Shown: positions 26,445 to 35,945, numbered from the stretch's first letter. The stretch is 64,000 nucleotides of DNA from Kiritimatiellia bacterium (GCA_028716365.1 JAQUPZ010000001.1:124001-188000); one strand, 5' to 3'. Notes: generated by a model from the sequence alone, not told the origin. Numbers and translations are program-made.

Positions 26445-29400
26445 TGAAATGTTACATGTTACAGCGACGGACAGTTGTTGTGGCATTTAGACTTTTTGTT
26501 TTCGCGGGTGTGATGTTTTCAGCTACGGCTGGTGATTGGCCCACTTTCAGGGCAGATGCTTCACGCAGTGGTTACACTCCGGAAGTACTGTCGACCAATC
26601 TAAATCTGACTTGGACATATCAATCGGTTCACCCGCCGATGCCTGCCTGGCCGACGCGGAATCGCCTGCGTTATGACACCGTATATCAGCCGGTAATTTC
26701 CGGTGGAGCTCTTTTTTTCGGCAGCTCGGCTGATGGCAAGGTGTATGCATTGGATGCCGTCACCGGTCGATTGAAATGGGAATTCTTCACTGATGGACCG
26801 GTACGGTTTGCACCAGCAGCCTGGAAAGACCGCGTGTTTGCGGTAAGTGACGATGGCCATTTGTACTGTCTGTCGGCGAAGGACGGACGACTACTCTGGA
26901 AGCGACATGGTGGTTCGCGACCGGACATGATCCTGGGTAATGACCGTATGATCTCACGCTGGCCAGCACGCGGTGGTCCGGTGGTGGCCGATAATATTGT
27001 CTATTTTGCTGCAGGTATCTGGCCCAGTGAAGGCATCTTTATCTGTGCTCTCAATCCACTTAATGGAAAAGTATTATGGTGTAACAATTCTTCCGGTTCC
27101 CTGGAAATGGATCAACCCCATCCCACGGCCCGTTCAAAAAGCGGCGTGGCCGCCCAGGGTTATCTGGCCATAGACGGCGATCGACTGGTGGTACCCACGG
27201 GTCGGGCAGTACCTGCGTTCTTTGATCGAAGTGATGGAAAATTCCTGTACTGCTGGCTCCAGCCAAATGTACACGTCGGCGGTTGTGATGTCATGACTTT
27301 TGACAGATGGTTTTTTAATGGTGGGGCAGTTTTCACTCTCATTGATGAAACAATGATTGGAAAAATGGGAACTGTCGCGGCCCTTCATCCAGATTATCTT
27401 CTGGTTTCAGGCAAAACACCTTCTCTTAATGTCATCGATAGAAAAGCTCTCGTGGTTGAAAAGCAAATCACCGGCCCAAAGGGACAGAAGAAAACAGGTA
27501 AAGGTCTGGCTGCTCCTCTGTGGACAATTAAATTGCCGGAAGAAGTCATGCTCAAACAGGTTCGACTGAAAGGATCCGAGACACCAGGGTACAAAACGAT
27601 GGGTTCAACTGCCTGGTATGATTTGTCCATCGAGGGGCAACCCGCGGCGTTGATTACAGCCGGTGATTACGTAATTGTGGGTGGCCGGGATCGTGTCCTG
27701 ATGTTTGATTTACGATCACGTAATCAGGTTTGGAGCGCTGATGTTGAAGGTGAGGCCGGCGGGTTGGCGATGGCCGATGGCCGGTTGTTTGTAAGTACCG
27801 ATAAAGGGATGATTTATTGTTTTTGTGGAACGGTAACAGGAAAACCGGCCACCATCAAAGCTGCAATAGAGACAGAACCGGAAGACCCGTTATACCAGGC
27901 CGCTGCGGACGAAATAATTCGACGCACGGGTATCAAGGAAGGTTACTGTGTTGATTTTGGCTGCGGTGATGGGCGGTTGGCTTTGGCGCTGGCCCGGCGT
28001 ACCAGTTTACAGATTTACGGTGTTGAGCAAGATGCAACCAAAGTTGAAGCGGCCAGACGCATGCTTGATAGGGCAGGATTCTACGGGAAAAGAGTAATGA
28101 TCCATCAAACCAATTTGGCGAAAGTACCTTATCCTAATTCTTTTGCTGATTTAATTGTATCTCAACAATCGGTTGAAAAGGGGACAAAAGATTTTATTAA
28201 CAATGATGTTCGGCGAATGCAACGGCCTTACGGGGGTGTAGTCTGTGTGGGACGTTCTGGTGCCATGGAGTTATACACCCGCGGTCCGGTGGAAGGAGCT
28301 GGTAACTGGACGCACCAGCATACGGATTCCGCAAATACACTTTGTTCTGAAGACCTTGTCATTCGTGCACCTGTGTCTATGCTCTGGTTCCGCGATACGG
28401 ATTTTGTCCTGCCTTTACGTCACGGCCGCGGTCCCGCTCCACTGGTTGATTCCGGGAGGATGTTTATCGGAGGATTACACGGAATGCGAGCAATGAATAT
28501 CTACAACGGCCGGACCCTGTGGGAATACCCTCTGGAAAATCTGCTCCTTTCTTACCATAGTGAGCATAGCATTGGCGCCGCATGGACCGATGGACATTAC
28601 TGTCTTGGTGGGAACCGTCTTTACGTAAATACCGGTGACCGATGTGTATGTCTTGACGTGGAAAGCGGTAAAAAGATTCGTGAGTTAAATCCGCCAGCTT
28701 ATCCTAACGGCAAACCGGGAACCTGGGGATACATCGCCTATGAGGGTGGTTTGTTATTTGGTACACTTGCCGAAACAAACTATCTCGTGCGGTGCTGGTC
28801 ACCGTTATGGAATACCGGTGGCCAGTTTATCCAGTCGGTCATGTTCTTTGCAATGGATCCGGATACCGGTAAAATCAAATGGACCTACAAACCTGAACGA
28901 TCCATACGAAACAATGCCATTGCCATCAGTAAAGGACGGGTTTATCTCATAGATCGCGATATTGCGCGCGTTGACGACATTCAATATCCGGTACAGGACC
29001 TTCAAGCCGAGGCCAAGCGGTTGGCCAAGGCCAATGATACCCACGAAGATGATGAAATACGGGCACTTGCCCCGCAACCTCCCAATGGCCGGTTACTGGC
29101 ACTGGCCGCTTCGACGGGGCAGGTCTTATGGAAGACCGACGAGAATGTGTTCGGCAGTCAGCTGGCGGTGAGCGAAAAATACGGTTTGCTTCTGATGTGT
29201 TATCAACCGGTCCATCAGGCATCGCTGGCTGTGGAGCGGGGTGACCGTATGGCTGTTTTCAAAACCGTTGACGGTTCGCGAGTGTGGGATGTTTCGGCAA
29301 ATTATGAGGCCCGGCCAATACTCAATGACCGGACGATCTACGCAGAACCGGGCGCGTGGGACCTGCTCACCGGCCAGAAAACGCCGTTTATGCTAAAGCG

Positions 29401-29662
29401 ATCTTATGGATGTGGTATTCCGGCGGGTTCACGGAACCTGCTTGTCTTTCGTTCGGGGACGCTGGGATATGTTGATCTGACAAAGGGCGATCAGGTTGAA
29501 AACTATGGAGGAATCCGGCCCGGTTGCTGGGTGAATGTGATTCCAGCCGGAGGTTTGTTGGTGATGGCCGATGCGGCCAGTTGGTGTACATGCAGTTATC
29601 TTAACCAGGCAACAATCGCCCTCGAACCGGCATCAGCTTCTTTATTGCCTCCAATCCTGTGA
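26441..29662 (+). CDS. Exported PQQ-type propeller with embedded SAM-methyltransferase domain
   Basis: This 1073-residue protein has a signal peptide (about residues 8-30, ending SATAGDWPTF). Residues 30-470 are PQQ-type propeller blades (GRLKWEFFTDG, GRLLWKRHG, GKVLWCNN). Residues 490-620 then read as a class I methyltransferase: VDFGCGDGRLALALARR is the SAM-binding loop, YGVEQDATKV the acidic second strand, and FADLIVSQQ motif IV. Propeller blades resume from about 670 to the end (GRTLWEYPL, GKIKWTYKPE, GQVLWKTDE). The open frame shows no break, so this is a true insertion or fusion. SAM is not known to be available outside the cytoplasm, so the domain may be degenerate or reused. Confidence 0.75.
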   Translation: MMKCYMLQRRTVVVAFRLFVFAGVMFSATAGDWPTFRADASRSGYTPEVLSTNLNLTWTYQSVHPPMPAWPTRNRLRYDTVYQPVISGGALFFGSSADGKVYALDAVTGRLKWEFFTDGPVRFAPAAWKDRVFAVSDDGHLYCLSAKDGRLLWKRHGGSRPDMILGNDRMISRWPARGGPVVADNIVYFAAGIWPSEGIFICALNPLNGKVLWCNNSSGSLEMDQPHPTARSKSGVAAQGYLAIDGDRLVVPTGRAVPAFFDRSDGKFLYCWLQPNVHVGGCDVMTFDRWFFNGGAVFTLIDETMIGKMGTVAALHPDYLLVSGKTPSLNVIDRKALVVEKQITGPKGQKKTGKGLAAPLWTIKLPEEVMLKQVRLKGSETPGYKTMGSTAWYDLSIEGQPAALITAGDYVIVGGRDRVLMFDLRSRNQVWSADVEGEAGGLAMADGRLFVSTDKGMIYCFCGTVTGKPATIKAAIETEPEDPLYQAAADEIIRRTGIKEGYCVDFGCGDGRLALALARRTSLQIYGVEQDATKVEAARRMLDRAGFYGKRVMIHQTNLAKVPYPNSFADLIVSQQSVEKGTKDFINNDVRRMQRPYGGVVCVGRSGAMELYTRGPVEGAGNWTHQHTDSANTLCSEDLVIRAPVSMLWFRDTDFVLPLRHGRGPAPLVDSGRMFIGGLHGMRAMNIYNGRTLWEYPLENLLLSYHSEHSIGAAWTDGHYCLGGNRLYVNTGDRCVCLDVESGKKIRELNPPAYPNGKPGTWGYIAYEGGLLFGTLAETNYLVRCWSPLWNTGGQFIQSVMFFAMDPDTGKIKWTYKPERSIRNNAIAISKGRVYLIDRDIARVDDIQYPVQDLQAEAKRLAKANDTHEDDEIRALAPQPPNGRLLALAASTGQVLWKTDENVFGSQLAVSEKYGLLLMCYQPVHQASLAVERGDRMAVFKTVDGSRVWDVSANYEARPILNDRTIYAEPGAWDLLTGQKTPFMLKRSYGCGIPAGSRNLLVFRSGTLGYVDLTKGDQVENYGGIRPGCWVNVIPAGGLLVMADAASWCTCSYLNQATIALEPASASLLPPIL

Positions 29663-30087
29663 TGTGCATGGAACGGGTACAGTCCTTAGAACAATCGGTG
29701 CGCATTTTGGGAGAAAATCTTTCGCGTGATCCAGCCTTCGTCGAGAAACTACGGTGGACAAGTGCATCCATGCTGGCAGTGTTGTCGGAGAGCCCGCGTA
29801 TATTTATACAGCGGGCTCTCCGAACGCCTTGTCGGACATGGCGCCTGACGCTAAATCTTTCCTCCAGGAATGCAAAATGCGCACCGAAGATTGCCATCCC
29901 TCGGACAGAAGCCTCGGGAAATCGAGAAAGAAACGATTTGAGCGAATGTATGGGCATTCTGGTTTTCGCCATTTTCAATCGGTAAAAGATGTTACGAGAA
30001 TCAACAATCAGTGCGAACAGTCCTTTGACATTGACAGTTCCATGTTGCAGTACCAGAATTCATTTAAAGAAAAATGCGAGGTGCTAA
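29663..30087. other. 425-base gap without a recognised gene
   Basis: No convincing gene is seen. Three ORFs of 108-135 codons overlap here on both strands, but none has a domain, ribosome site or conserved look. The notable item is the long hairpin at 29785-29823. The last 25 bases carry the ribosome site of the serine hydrolase gene. The rest may be decayed coding sequence. Confidence 0.4.
29785..29823. repeat. Perfect 13-bp inverted repeat (long hairpin)
   Basis: TCGGAGAGCCCGC is followed 13 bases later by its exact complement GCGGGCTCTCCGA. The loop can pair further (GTAT-ATTT-ATAC) with one unpaired A. No T-run follows on either side, so a standard terminator is unlikely. It could be a mobile-element end or a REP-like palindrome. 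Confidence 0.6.
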
Positions 30088-31332
30088 TTGAAAAAACTTA
30101 TAAAACAATCTTCTATAATTTCATCTGTCTGTATTTCAGTAATTCTTTTTTTTACCATTGATATCGGGTTGGTCCCGGCCGCGGAATTTGATGCGGAAAA
30201 ACTCGCTGCGATCCGCACAAAGATGCAGAAATTCGTCGATGAACAGGGATCGAATCAGGTGGCCGGATTAGTAATGGTGGTTGGAAGTTCAAAGGGAATC
30301 GCCGCTCTCGAAGCAATTGGACAACAGAACATCGAAGAGAAAAAGCCCATGCTGAAAAACGGGCTCTTTCGCATTGCTTCGATGACCAAGCCTGTCACTT
30401 CAATTGGAATCATGATTTTACAGGATGATGGAAAACTCTCAGTGGAAGACCCGGTCGAAAAGTACCTTCCGGAATTCAAGGGGCAGATGCTTTTGGAAAG
30501 TCGGGAAGGGAGCAAAGTTATTTTGAAGAAGCCGGAACGTCCTATCACGATTCGCGACCTGCTTACACACACTTCAGGGCTTCCGGGAGGTTTTCCACCG
30601 GGACTGGCCGATCTGTATTTCAAGCGGAATTACAGTCTGGCGGAAGCAACAATGATCCAATCCCAGCGGCCGCTGGATTTTCCACCCGGGAGCAAGTGGT
30701 CGTATTGCAATGCAGGAATGGATACACTCGGTCGGATCATTGAAGTGGTCAGCGGTATGTCATACGAGGATTTTCTTAAAAAGCGCATTTTCAAGCCGCT
30801 TGGTATGAAGCAGACTTCTCCCTATCCAACGGATAAACAGCTCAAGCGGCTCGCCGGACTTTATAATTTCAAGGATGGAAAGCTGAATTATCTCGGCTTT
30901 CAGCTTCTCGGTCCGACAAAAGGCGCGCGGCATCCAATTCCAGCCGGCGGACTTTATTCCACCGGAAGTGACTTGGCAAAAATATACCAGATGATGCTCA
31001 ACCAGGGAAAAGCAGGTGACAAACAGATTCTTTCCCGGGCTGCAGTGAAGCAAATGACCACCCTCCAAACAGGAGATATTCAATGCGGCTTTACCAATGG
31101 TATGGGATTTGGTTTCGGTTGGGGCGTTGTGAAACAGCCACAGGGTGTACACGAGATGATGTCCGCCGGAACCTATGGTCATGGCGGCGCATTCGGTACA
31201 CAGGCATGGATTGACCCTCAGAAAGATCTCTTCATTATTCTTCTTATCCAGCGTGTCGGCATTCCCAACGCCGACGCCAGTGATTTGCGGCGTACTCTTC
31301 AAATCGGCGCTGTCGAAGCCTTGAAGAAATAA
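30088..31332 (+). CDS. Exported serine hydrolase, class C beta-lactamase-like
   Basis: This 414-residue protein starts at TTG 30088 with GAGGTG upstream and has a signal peptide (about residues 10-33). The penicilloyl-serine-transferase motifs are present: SMTK (S-x2-K) near residue 97 and YCNAG (Y-x-N) near 210. An HGGAFGT stretch near residue 370 stands where KTG or HxG is expected. Such proteins are esterases, D-peptidases or beta-lactamases; the carbohydrate context favours an esterase, but this is not shown. It precedes the XylR-type regulator on the same strand. Confidence 0.82.
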   Translation: MKKLIKQSSIISSVCISVILFFTIDIGLVPAAEFDAEKLAAIRTKMQKFVDEQGSNQVAGLVMVVGSSKGIAALEAIGQQNIEEKKPMLKNGLFRIASMTKPVTSIGIMILQDDGKLSVEDPVEKYLPEFKGQMLLESREGSKVILKKPERPITIRDLLTHTSGLPGGFPPGLADLYFKRNYSLAEATMIQSQRPLDFPPGSKWSYCNAGMDTLGRIIEVVSGMSYEDFLKKRIFKPLGMKQTSPYPTDKQLKRLAGLYNFKDGKLNYLGFQLLGPTKGARHPIPAGGLYSTGSDLAKIYQMMLNQGKAGDKQILSRAAVKQMTTLQTGDIQCGFTNGMGFGFGWGVVKQPQGVHEMMSAGTYGHGGAFGTQAWIDPQKDLFIILLIQRVGIPNADASDLRRTLQIGAVEALKK

Positions 31333-31403
31333 TAGAAAACAAGGATGAAATGGATTACCGTTCAAAGGTGATAGTATCCCTTCCCGGATAATGACGACAA
31401 AAG

Positions 31404-32576
31404 ATGGTTATGAAAAGGGGTAGAAGAGTTTCGTACGTGGCGGTGGTGGTGGATACCACGGATGAATGGGGACGCTCGATTGTCCGTGGTATTGGTAAAT
31501 ATGCCCGGACATGCGGTTCATGGCGTATCTGGCTTTGGTCTTGGGGGCGTCGTGCGCCAATGCCTCTGCCGGTAACATGGGGCGGCCATGGAATCATTGC
31601 AGGTGTATATAATCATGACCTCGCAAAAACTTTGACGGCAATTAAAAAACCGATCGTCAATATTTCGGCCGCCAGAATTCAAGACATGGACCTGCCACGA
31701 GTCACTACTGACATCCGTGCAGCTGCCCGCCTTGCAGCGGAATATATGCTTGATTGCGGACTTCGCCACTTTGCCTACTACGGTCTGCATCGTGATATCT
31801 ACATACAGAACTATTGCCGGGAATTTGTGAACGCATTAGGCAAGGCTGGCTACGAATGCCGGGTCTTCGACTCCGGTGACGAAACGGGCACCTCGGTCGA
31901 TTCAGATGTGCGTCAGCGTGCCCTGACGTGCTGGCTCAAGGCCCTGCCCAAGCCAGTCGGTGTTCTGGCGTGGCCGACCCAATATGCGCGGCAGGTGGTC
32001 CATGCGTGCAACGAGGCGGAGTTGGTTGTACCGGAACAGGTTGCCGTCTTGGCGGGGGATGAGGACAACGTGCTTTGTGACGTATGTTATCCCTCGTTGT
32101 CCGGTGTGGCTCTCAACTCCGAACGAATCGGTTACGAAGCGGCCGCCTTGCTTGAGAAGTTGATGCAGGGTAGACGACAGCCCAAAAAGCCGATCCTTAT
32201 TGAACCCGTTGGAGTGGTGGCGCGTCAGTCGACCGACACTCTGGCCGTTGACGACGCCGACGTGGCCCGTGCAGTGGCTTTCATCCGCGACAACGTCACC
32301 AGGCCTATTGGGGTCGAAGACGTGCTTCGTTCGGTTTCACTATCGCGCCGCCGGCTGGAATTGCGTTTTCGTGACGTTCTTGGAAGAACTCCCGCAGACG
32401 AGATTCGGCGCGTGCACCTTGAACGCGCCAAACAGCTCCTGGTGGAAACGAACATGTCTGTTCCAGCCGTTGCCGCTGGTTCAGGATTCGGCTCGTCGGA
32501 ATACCTTGCGCGTATTTTCAAGCGCAATATCGGTCTGACACCGTATAAATACCGGTGTAAAGTTCACGGTAGATAA
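31404..32576 (+). CDS. XylR-type AraC-family transcriptional regulator
   Basis: This 390-residue cytoplasmic regulator has a LacI/periplasmic-binding-protein-like sensor (about 8-275: SYVAVVVDTTDEWGRSIVRG, VNISAARIQDMDLPRVTTD). A double HTH of AraC type follows (about 285-388: VEDVLRSVSLSRRRLELRF, AVAAGSGFGSSEYLARIFKR). This architecture is that of XylR, which senses a sugar and activates catabolic genes by binding direct repeats. The next gene, 190 bases away, is a DUF4838 gene with two 21-bp-spaced TTGCGCAA boxes in front, a likely target. Confidence 0.87.
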   Translation: MVMKRGRRVSYVAVVVDTTDEWGRSIVRGIGKYARTCGSWRIWLWSWGRRAPMPLPVTWGGHGIIAGVYNHDLAKTLTAIKKPIVNISAARIQDMDLPRVTTDIRAAARLAAEYMLDCGLRHFAYYGLHRDIYIQNYCREFVNALGKAGYECRVFDSGDETGTSVDSDVRQRALTCWLKALPKPVGVLAWPTQYARQVVHACNEAELVVPEQVAVLAGDEDNVLCDVCYPSLSGVALNSERIGYEAAALLEKLMQGRRQPKKPILIEPVGVVARQSTDTLAVDDADVARAVAFIRDNVTRPIGVEDVLRSVSLSRRRLELRFRDVLGRTPADEIRRVHLERAKQLLVETNMSVPAVAAGSGFGSSEYLARIFKRNIGLTPYKYRCKVHGR

Positions 32577-32643
32577 AGCCGGGTCGGCATCCTATGATCA
32601 TTCACAACCTTTGGTGCTTTTACTGGAAGGCTGTTGTCGGTGG

Positions 32644-32672
32644 TTGCGCAATTATCCAGTTTTTTTGCGCAA
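32644..32672 (+). promoter_or_regulatory. Twin TTGCGCAA boxes, candidate operator of the XylR-type regulator
   Basis: The palindrome TTGCGCAA occurs at 32644-32651 and again at 32665-32672, exactly 21 bases start to start, about two helical turns. AraC/XylR proteins typically bind two half-sites at this spacing. The boxes lie 95 bases before the GTG start at 32767 and just after the regulator gene. Confidence 0.5.
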
Positions 32673-32766
32673 AATTACATTTGGTGTTTGGAATGAACTA
32701 GGATGACTATAGGCTCTATGAATATTATCAACCAATTTGCGTGCATGCCATAGGGGAGGAAAGAAC

Positions 32767-34659
32767 GTGAAATATAAAAATACGGCAGGATTGCGATTAC
32801 AGGAATGGAGAATCATGGCAGCGGTTATCATGGTTTACGCCGGTTCAGTGGCTTCGCGAGGAGCTGTGCCCATTACGGAACAAGGAGAGGCGAAGGCGAT
32901 GATCGTCAAGCCGGCCGGGGCGTCTGAGGTGGTGAATTTCGCCGCAACCGAGCTGCAGAAGTATGTGGAGAAGATATCCGGCGCTGAGTTGCCGATACGC
33001 GACGACAAGGCGAATGTATCCGGCCCGGCCATCGTCCTGGAGCGAGCCAACCTTGACCCGTTGCGTCAGGGGTTGGAGGTCGATAGCTTCACCGTCAAGA
33101 GCGAAGGTGATCGGCTGCGGCTGAGGGGCAACACGGACCGCGCGGTGCTTTATGCGGTTTACGCCTTTCTGGAGTCGCTTGGTGCCGCGTGGCTGGAGCC
33201 GGGCGAGGCGGGCGAGATCGTGCCGCACATGTCGACGATTACCGTCTCGGACCTCGATCTAGCCTTCAAGCCCTCGTTCGATCTCCGCGGTGTGGTTCTT
33301 TACGACCAAGGGGAAGGCAGAGCGGCCGTCGATTGGATGGCGAAAATGCGCAAGAACCTCATCATGCACCCCAGCAAAATCACGGTCAAGGATTGCGAGC
33401 AGCGCGGGATACTCGTGATGGAAGGCACAATGCACGGCTTTGACACAAGAATGGGCGTCAGCCCCGATTGGCACAAGGACCCGGCCAATTACAAGTACGT
33501 CGCAATGCTTGGTGGCAAGCGCAAGCCGTTTCGATATACAGATCAGACGGAGCCGTGCCTCGCGAACGAAGAGTCCGTGAAGATGCTTATCGCGACGTCG
33601 CTTAAATTTATTGAAAGCTATCGTCCAAGCGTTTTTATTTTCGACGCCCGCGCGGATGACATTATGAACAATTGGTGCGAGTGCGAGGAGTGCAGCAAAC
33701 GTATGTCCACGGACGATCACATTAGATACGTCAACCGGCTGGCAAAGATTATTCACGATAAATGGCCGGAGAAGAAGGTTTCGCTGATTGCCTATTTTGA
33801 CACGATGTCGCCACCCAAGGAGATCTTACCCGATCTTTCGATGGGCAACATGATCCTGTGGTTTGCGCCTATCACTCGAACCTATCAAAATCCGATTCAA
33901 TCGGCGACTAACGAAAAGGTGAAGCTGCAATTCCCCCGCAACAAGGCGGTTTGGCCGAGAACGGACGGCGCCTGGCTGCCCTTTCTCCGCGAGTGGCGCA
34001 GCGCATTCAGCGGGCCGATTCTAATGTTGGATTATTACCTCTGGTCAGGGCAGAGCAACGTGCGGCCGGGTTACTTTTACGTCCGGCCCGACGTGATTGC
34101 CGCCGATCTGAAATTCTACAAGGAATTGGGGCTAAGTGGCTCGATCGGAGTCGATCCCTACCCGCTAAAAATCCCCAACGGCTGGAACCAGTATTTGAAG
34201 GCCAGGTTGCTGTGGGATCCGTCGCAAGACGTGGAGAAGCTGGAGCGTCAATATTACGAACAGCTCTACGGGAATTACGCAGCGGCGGTACGGAAGCATC
34301 TCACGGTAATGACCGAGATAGTCAATCTGGAACGGAACGATGCCGAGAGCGTGCTGAAGCTGCGCAACGCGGCTGCGGCGTTCGCCGCCGACACGGCGGA
34401 CTGCGAGAAGTCCCCGGCCGTGGAAGAAAGATTGAACCGCATATCGCTTTGGGCATCGTATGTTACGCTAAGGAAAGACTATTATTACCGCTTGCGGGAG
34501 AAAAAGGCGGATGCGGCGGAAATGGAAAAAGCCGCGATGAAGTTGGTGGATTTCATCGAGGCCAATCACGACAAGTTCAAAGGCCGCTACAACCTGGTGG
34601 ATGACATGATACCCGCTGGGATCAAGAACATGTTGAAACGCAAAGCCGCAAAGAAGTAA
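32767..34659 (+). CDS. Exported DUF4838-domain protein
   Basis: The GTG at 32767 is the likely start because GGGGAGG sits just upstream, giving 630 residues. A hydrophobic leader follows a longer charged start (EWRIMAAVIMVYAGSVASRG). Residues about 40-150 form the N-terminal alpha/beta domain (VVNFAATELQKYVEKISGAE, VLYAVYAFLESLGAAWLEPG). DUF4838 follows with the C-x-C-x2-C cluster WCECEECSKR near residue 310. It has no C-terminal binding module, unlike the 12,784 and 38,695 copies. It is GC-rich, as is the fucosidase gene 32 bases downstream, so the two may have arrived together. Confidence 0.72.
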   Translation: MKYKNTAGLRLQEWRIMAAVIMVYAGSVASRGAVPITEQGEAKAMIVKPAGASEVVNFAATELQKYVEKISGAELPIRDDKANVSGPAIVLERANLDPLRQGLEVDSFTVKSEGDRLRLRGNTDRAVLYAVYAFLESLGAAWLEPGEAGEIVPHMSTITVSDLDLAFKPSFDLRGVVLYDQGEGRAAVDWMAKMRKNLIMHPSKITVKDCEQRGILVMEGTMHGFDTRMGVSPDWHKDPANYKYVAMLGGKRKPFRYTDQTEPCLANEESVKMLIATSLKFIESYRPSVFIFDARADDIMNNWCECEECSKRMSTDDHIRYVNRLAKIIHDKWPEKKVSLIAYFDTMSPPKEILPDLSMGNMILWFAPITRTYQNPIQSATNEKVKLQFPRNKAVWPRTDGAWLPFLREWRSAFSGPILMLDYYLWSGQSNVRPGYFYVRPDVIAADLKFYKELGLSGSIGVDPYPLKIPNGWNQYLKARLLWDPSQDVEKLERQYYEQLYGNYAAAVRKHLTVMTEIVNLERNDAESVLKLRNAAAAFAADTADCEKSPAVEERLNRISLWASYVTLRKDYYYRLREKKADAAEMEKAAMKLVDFIEANHDKFKGRYNLVDDMIPAGIKNMLKRKAAKK

Positions 34660-34691
34660 GTGAAAAATATTGAACCGGAAAGATGTATTTT

Positions 34692-35780
34692 ATGACAATC
34701 TCAAGAAAACAATCTGTCATGAATTTAACCCGTCGCGACTTTATTGGTACTACTGCAGGGGCGGTTGGTACTGTTGCTTACTGTCTCGGAGCCGCCTCGG
34801 TTGCCGGTAGTCGCGCGGCGGAGCAAGACAGTCGCCGCGGCAGCCAGCGTTTGTCGCTGGAACGGCTAAAGCAGTTTGAGGCGCTGGGTTACGGGATGTT
34901 CATCTCTTTTGACGTTGAAGCCTTTTGCGGCGTTCCCCTGCTGTCCAAGAACAACAAGGATAAGGGCGGCCCGCCGGCCAAGGCCTATGCACCGGACAAA
35001 CTTGACGTCGGGCAATGGATTTCAGTGGCGCGGGATGCGGGCATGAAGTACGCGGTGTTGACCGCCAAACGATATAGCGGATTTTGCCTGTGGCCGAGCA
35101 AGCACACCGACTACACAGTTGCCAACAGCGGCAACAAGACTGACGTTGTTGAAGAATTCGTCAAGGCTTGTACAGAGCGCGGGGTTCAGCCGGGCCTATA
35201 CTACGACTCGCTTGACCTGCATCACTGCTTCGGGCGCCGGCAAGAAGATGTCTGGCGCCATACCACATCCCTCTATCAGGCGTTTATGACGAACCAGATT
35301 ACCGAGCTGTTGACCAATTACGGTTCGATTGCCGAGGTATGGATCGACATTCCTTCTGTTCTAGGACGCGGATATCGTACTTTCTTATACGAGCACATTG
35401 CACGACTCCAACCGAATGCCGTAGTCTTGATGAACGGCGGATTTCACGACGGCACGAAGATTCCGGTTGATAGAATCTGGCCAACCGATCTGATTTCACT
35501 CGAACGAACATTGCCGTCCCAAAAAACTTACTCTCAGTGGAAAATCGTTGAAGGGAAGGAATACTACATACCCGGTGAGTTTTGTGACTCCATTATGCCG
35601 TCGTGGTACTGGCGACAAGACGAAAAGCCGAGGGACGATCAGAAGGTGTTGGCCCAGTTTCAGGCCTGTCGCGAGGCCGGAGTCAATTTTCTGCTCGATG
35701 CGCCGCCGGACAACCATGGCCTGATTCCTGAAACAACGGTTAAGGCATTAATGAGACTCCGTCACAGTACCGGGATATAA
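34692..35780 (+). CDS. GH29 alpha-L-fucosidase-like, Tat-exported
   Basis: The start at ATG 34692 has GGAAAG upstream; the track start is 9 bases earlier. About 362 residues begin with a Tat signal (TRRDFIGTTAGAVGTVAY). The GH29 barrel is clear: YGMFISFDVEAF, ARDAGMKYAVLTAKRYSGFCLW, HTDYTV and VQPGLYYDSLDLHH. The nucleophile region is EVWIDIPS, and the late stretch is GVNFLLDAPPDNHGLIP. It ends just after the barrel, without the usual C-terminal beta-sandwich, so it is a short form. It should release fucose from glycans in the periplasm or outside. Confidence 0.82.
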   Translation: MTISRKQSVMNLTRRDFIGTTAGAVGTVAYCLGAASVAGSRAAEQDSRRGSQRLSLERLKQFEALGYGMFISFDVEAFCGVPLLSKNNKDKGGPPAKAYAPDKLDVGQWISVARDAGMKYAVLTAKRYSGFCLWPSKHTDYTVANSGNKTDVVEEFVKACTERGVQPGLYYDSLDLHHCFGRRQEDVWRHTTSLYQAFMTNQITELLTNYGSIAEVWIDIPSVLGRGYRTFLYEHIARLQPNAVVLMNGGFHDGTKIPVDRIWPTDLISLERTLPSQKTYSQWKIVEGKEYYIPGEFCDSIMPSWYWRQDEKPRDDQKVLAQFQACREAGVNFLLDAPPDNHGLIPETTVKALMRLRHSTGI

Positions 35781-35810
35781 ATAACAAGACGACCAGTAAG
35801 TTATTAAAAA

Positions 35811-35945
35811 TGTGTATTCAGTCGACCGATCCGGCAATCGTACTCAGAAAAGAAGCTTGCGCAGTACTACATGGGTATTAAATACCTGATTCCTCAGGTT
35901 GTCCTGCAGGAAAGAAAAGCCAGAGACAATGGCCAACGCAAGTAA
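35811..35945 (+). pseudogene. Short open stretch, possible C-terminal gene remnant
   Basis: This frame is open for about 44 codons between two TAA stops. It reads like protein (KKLAQYYMGIKYLIPQVVLQ, ending RKARDNGQRK) rather than random translation. It has no good start and no recognised family. It may be the tail of a lost gene. Confidence 0.25.

Noticed and set aside
29785-29823. Rho-independent terminator
   Set aside because: The stem is strong, but there is no T-run on either strand and the stem is 120 bases past the stop.
29601-30161. Three overlapping ORFs in the gap (29601-29978 minus, 29659-29985 plus, 29754-30161 plus)
   Set aside because: They conflict with each other, lack a ribosome site and resemble no family; the gap is better described as non-coding with a hairpin.
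33951-34604. Plus-strand ORF of 217 codons
   Set aside because: It is an Arg/Ala/Gly-rich out-of-frame reading of the GC-rich DUF4838 gene.
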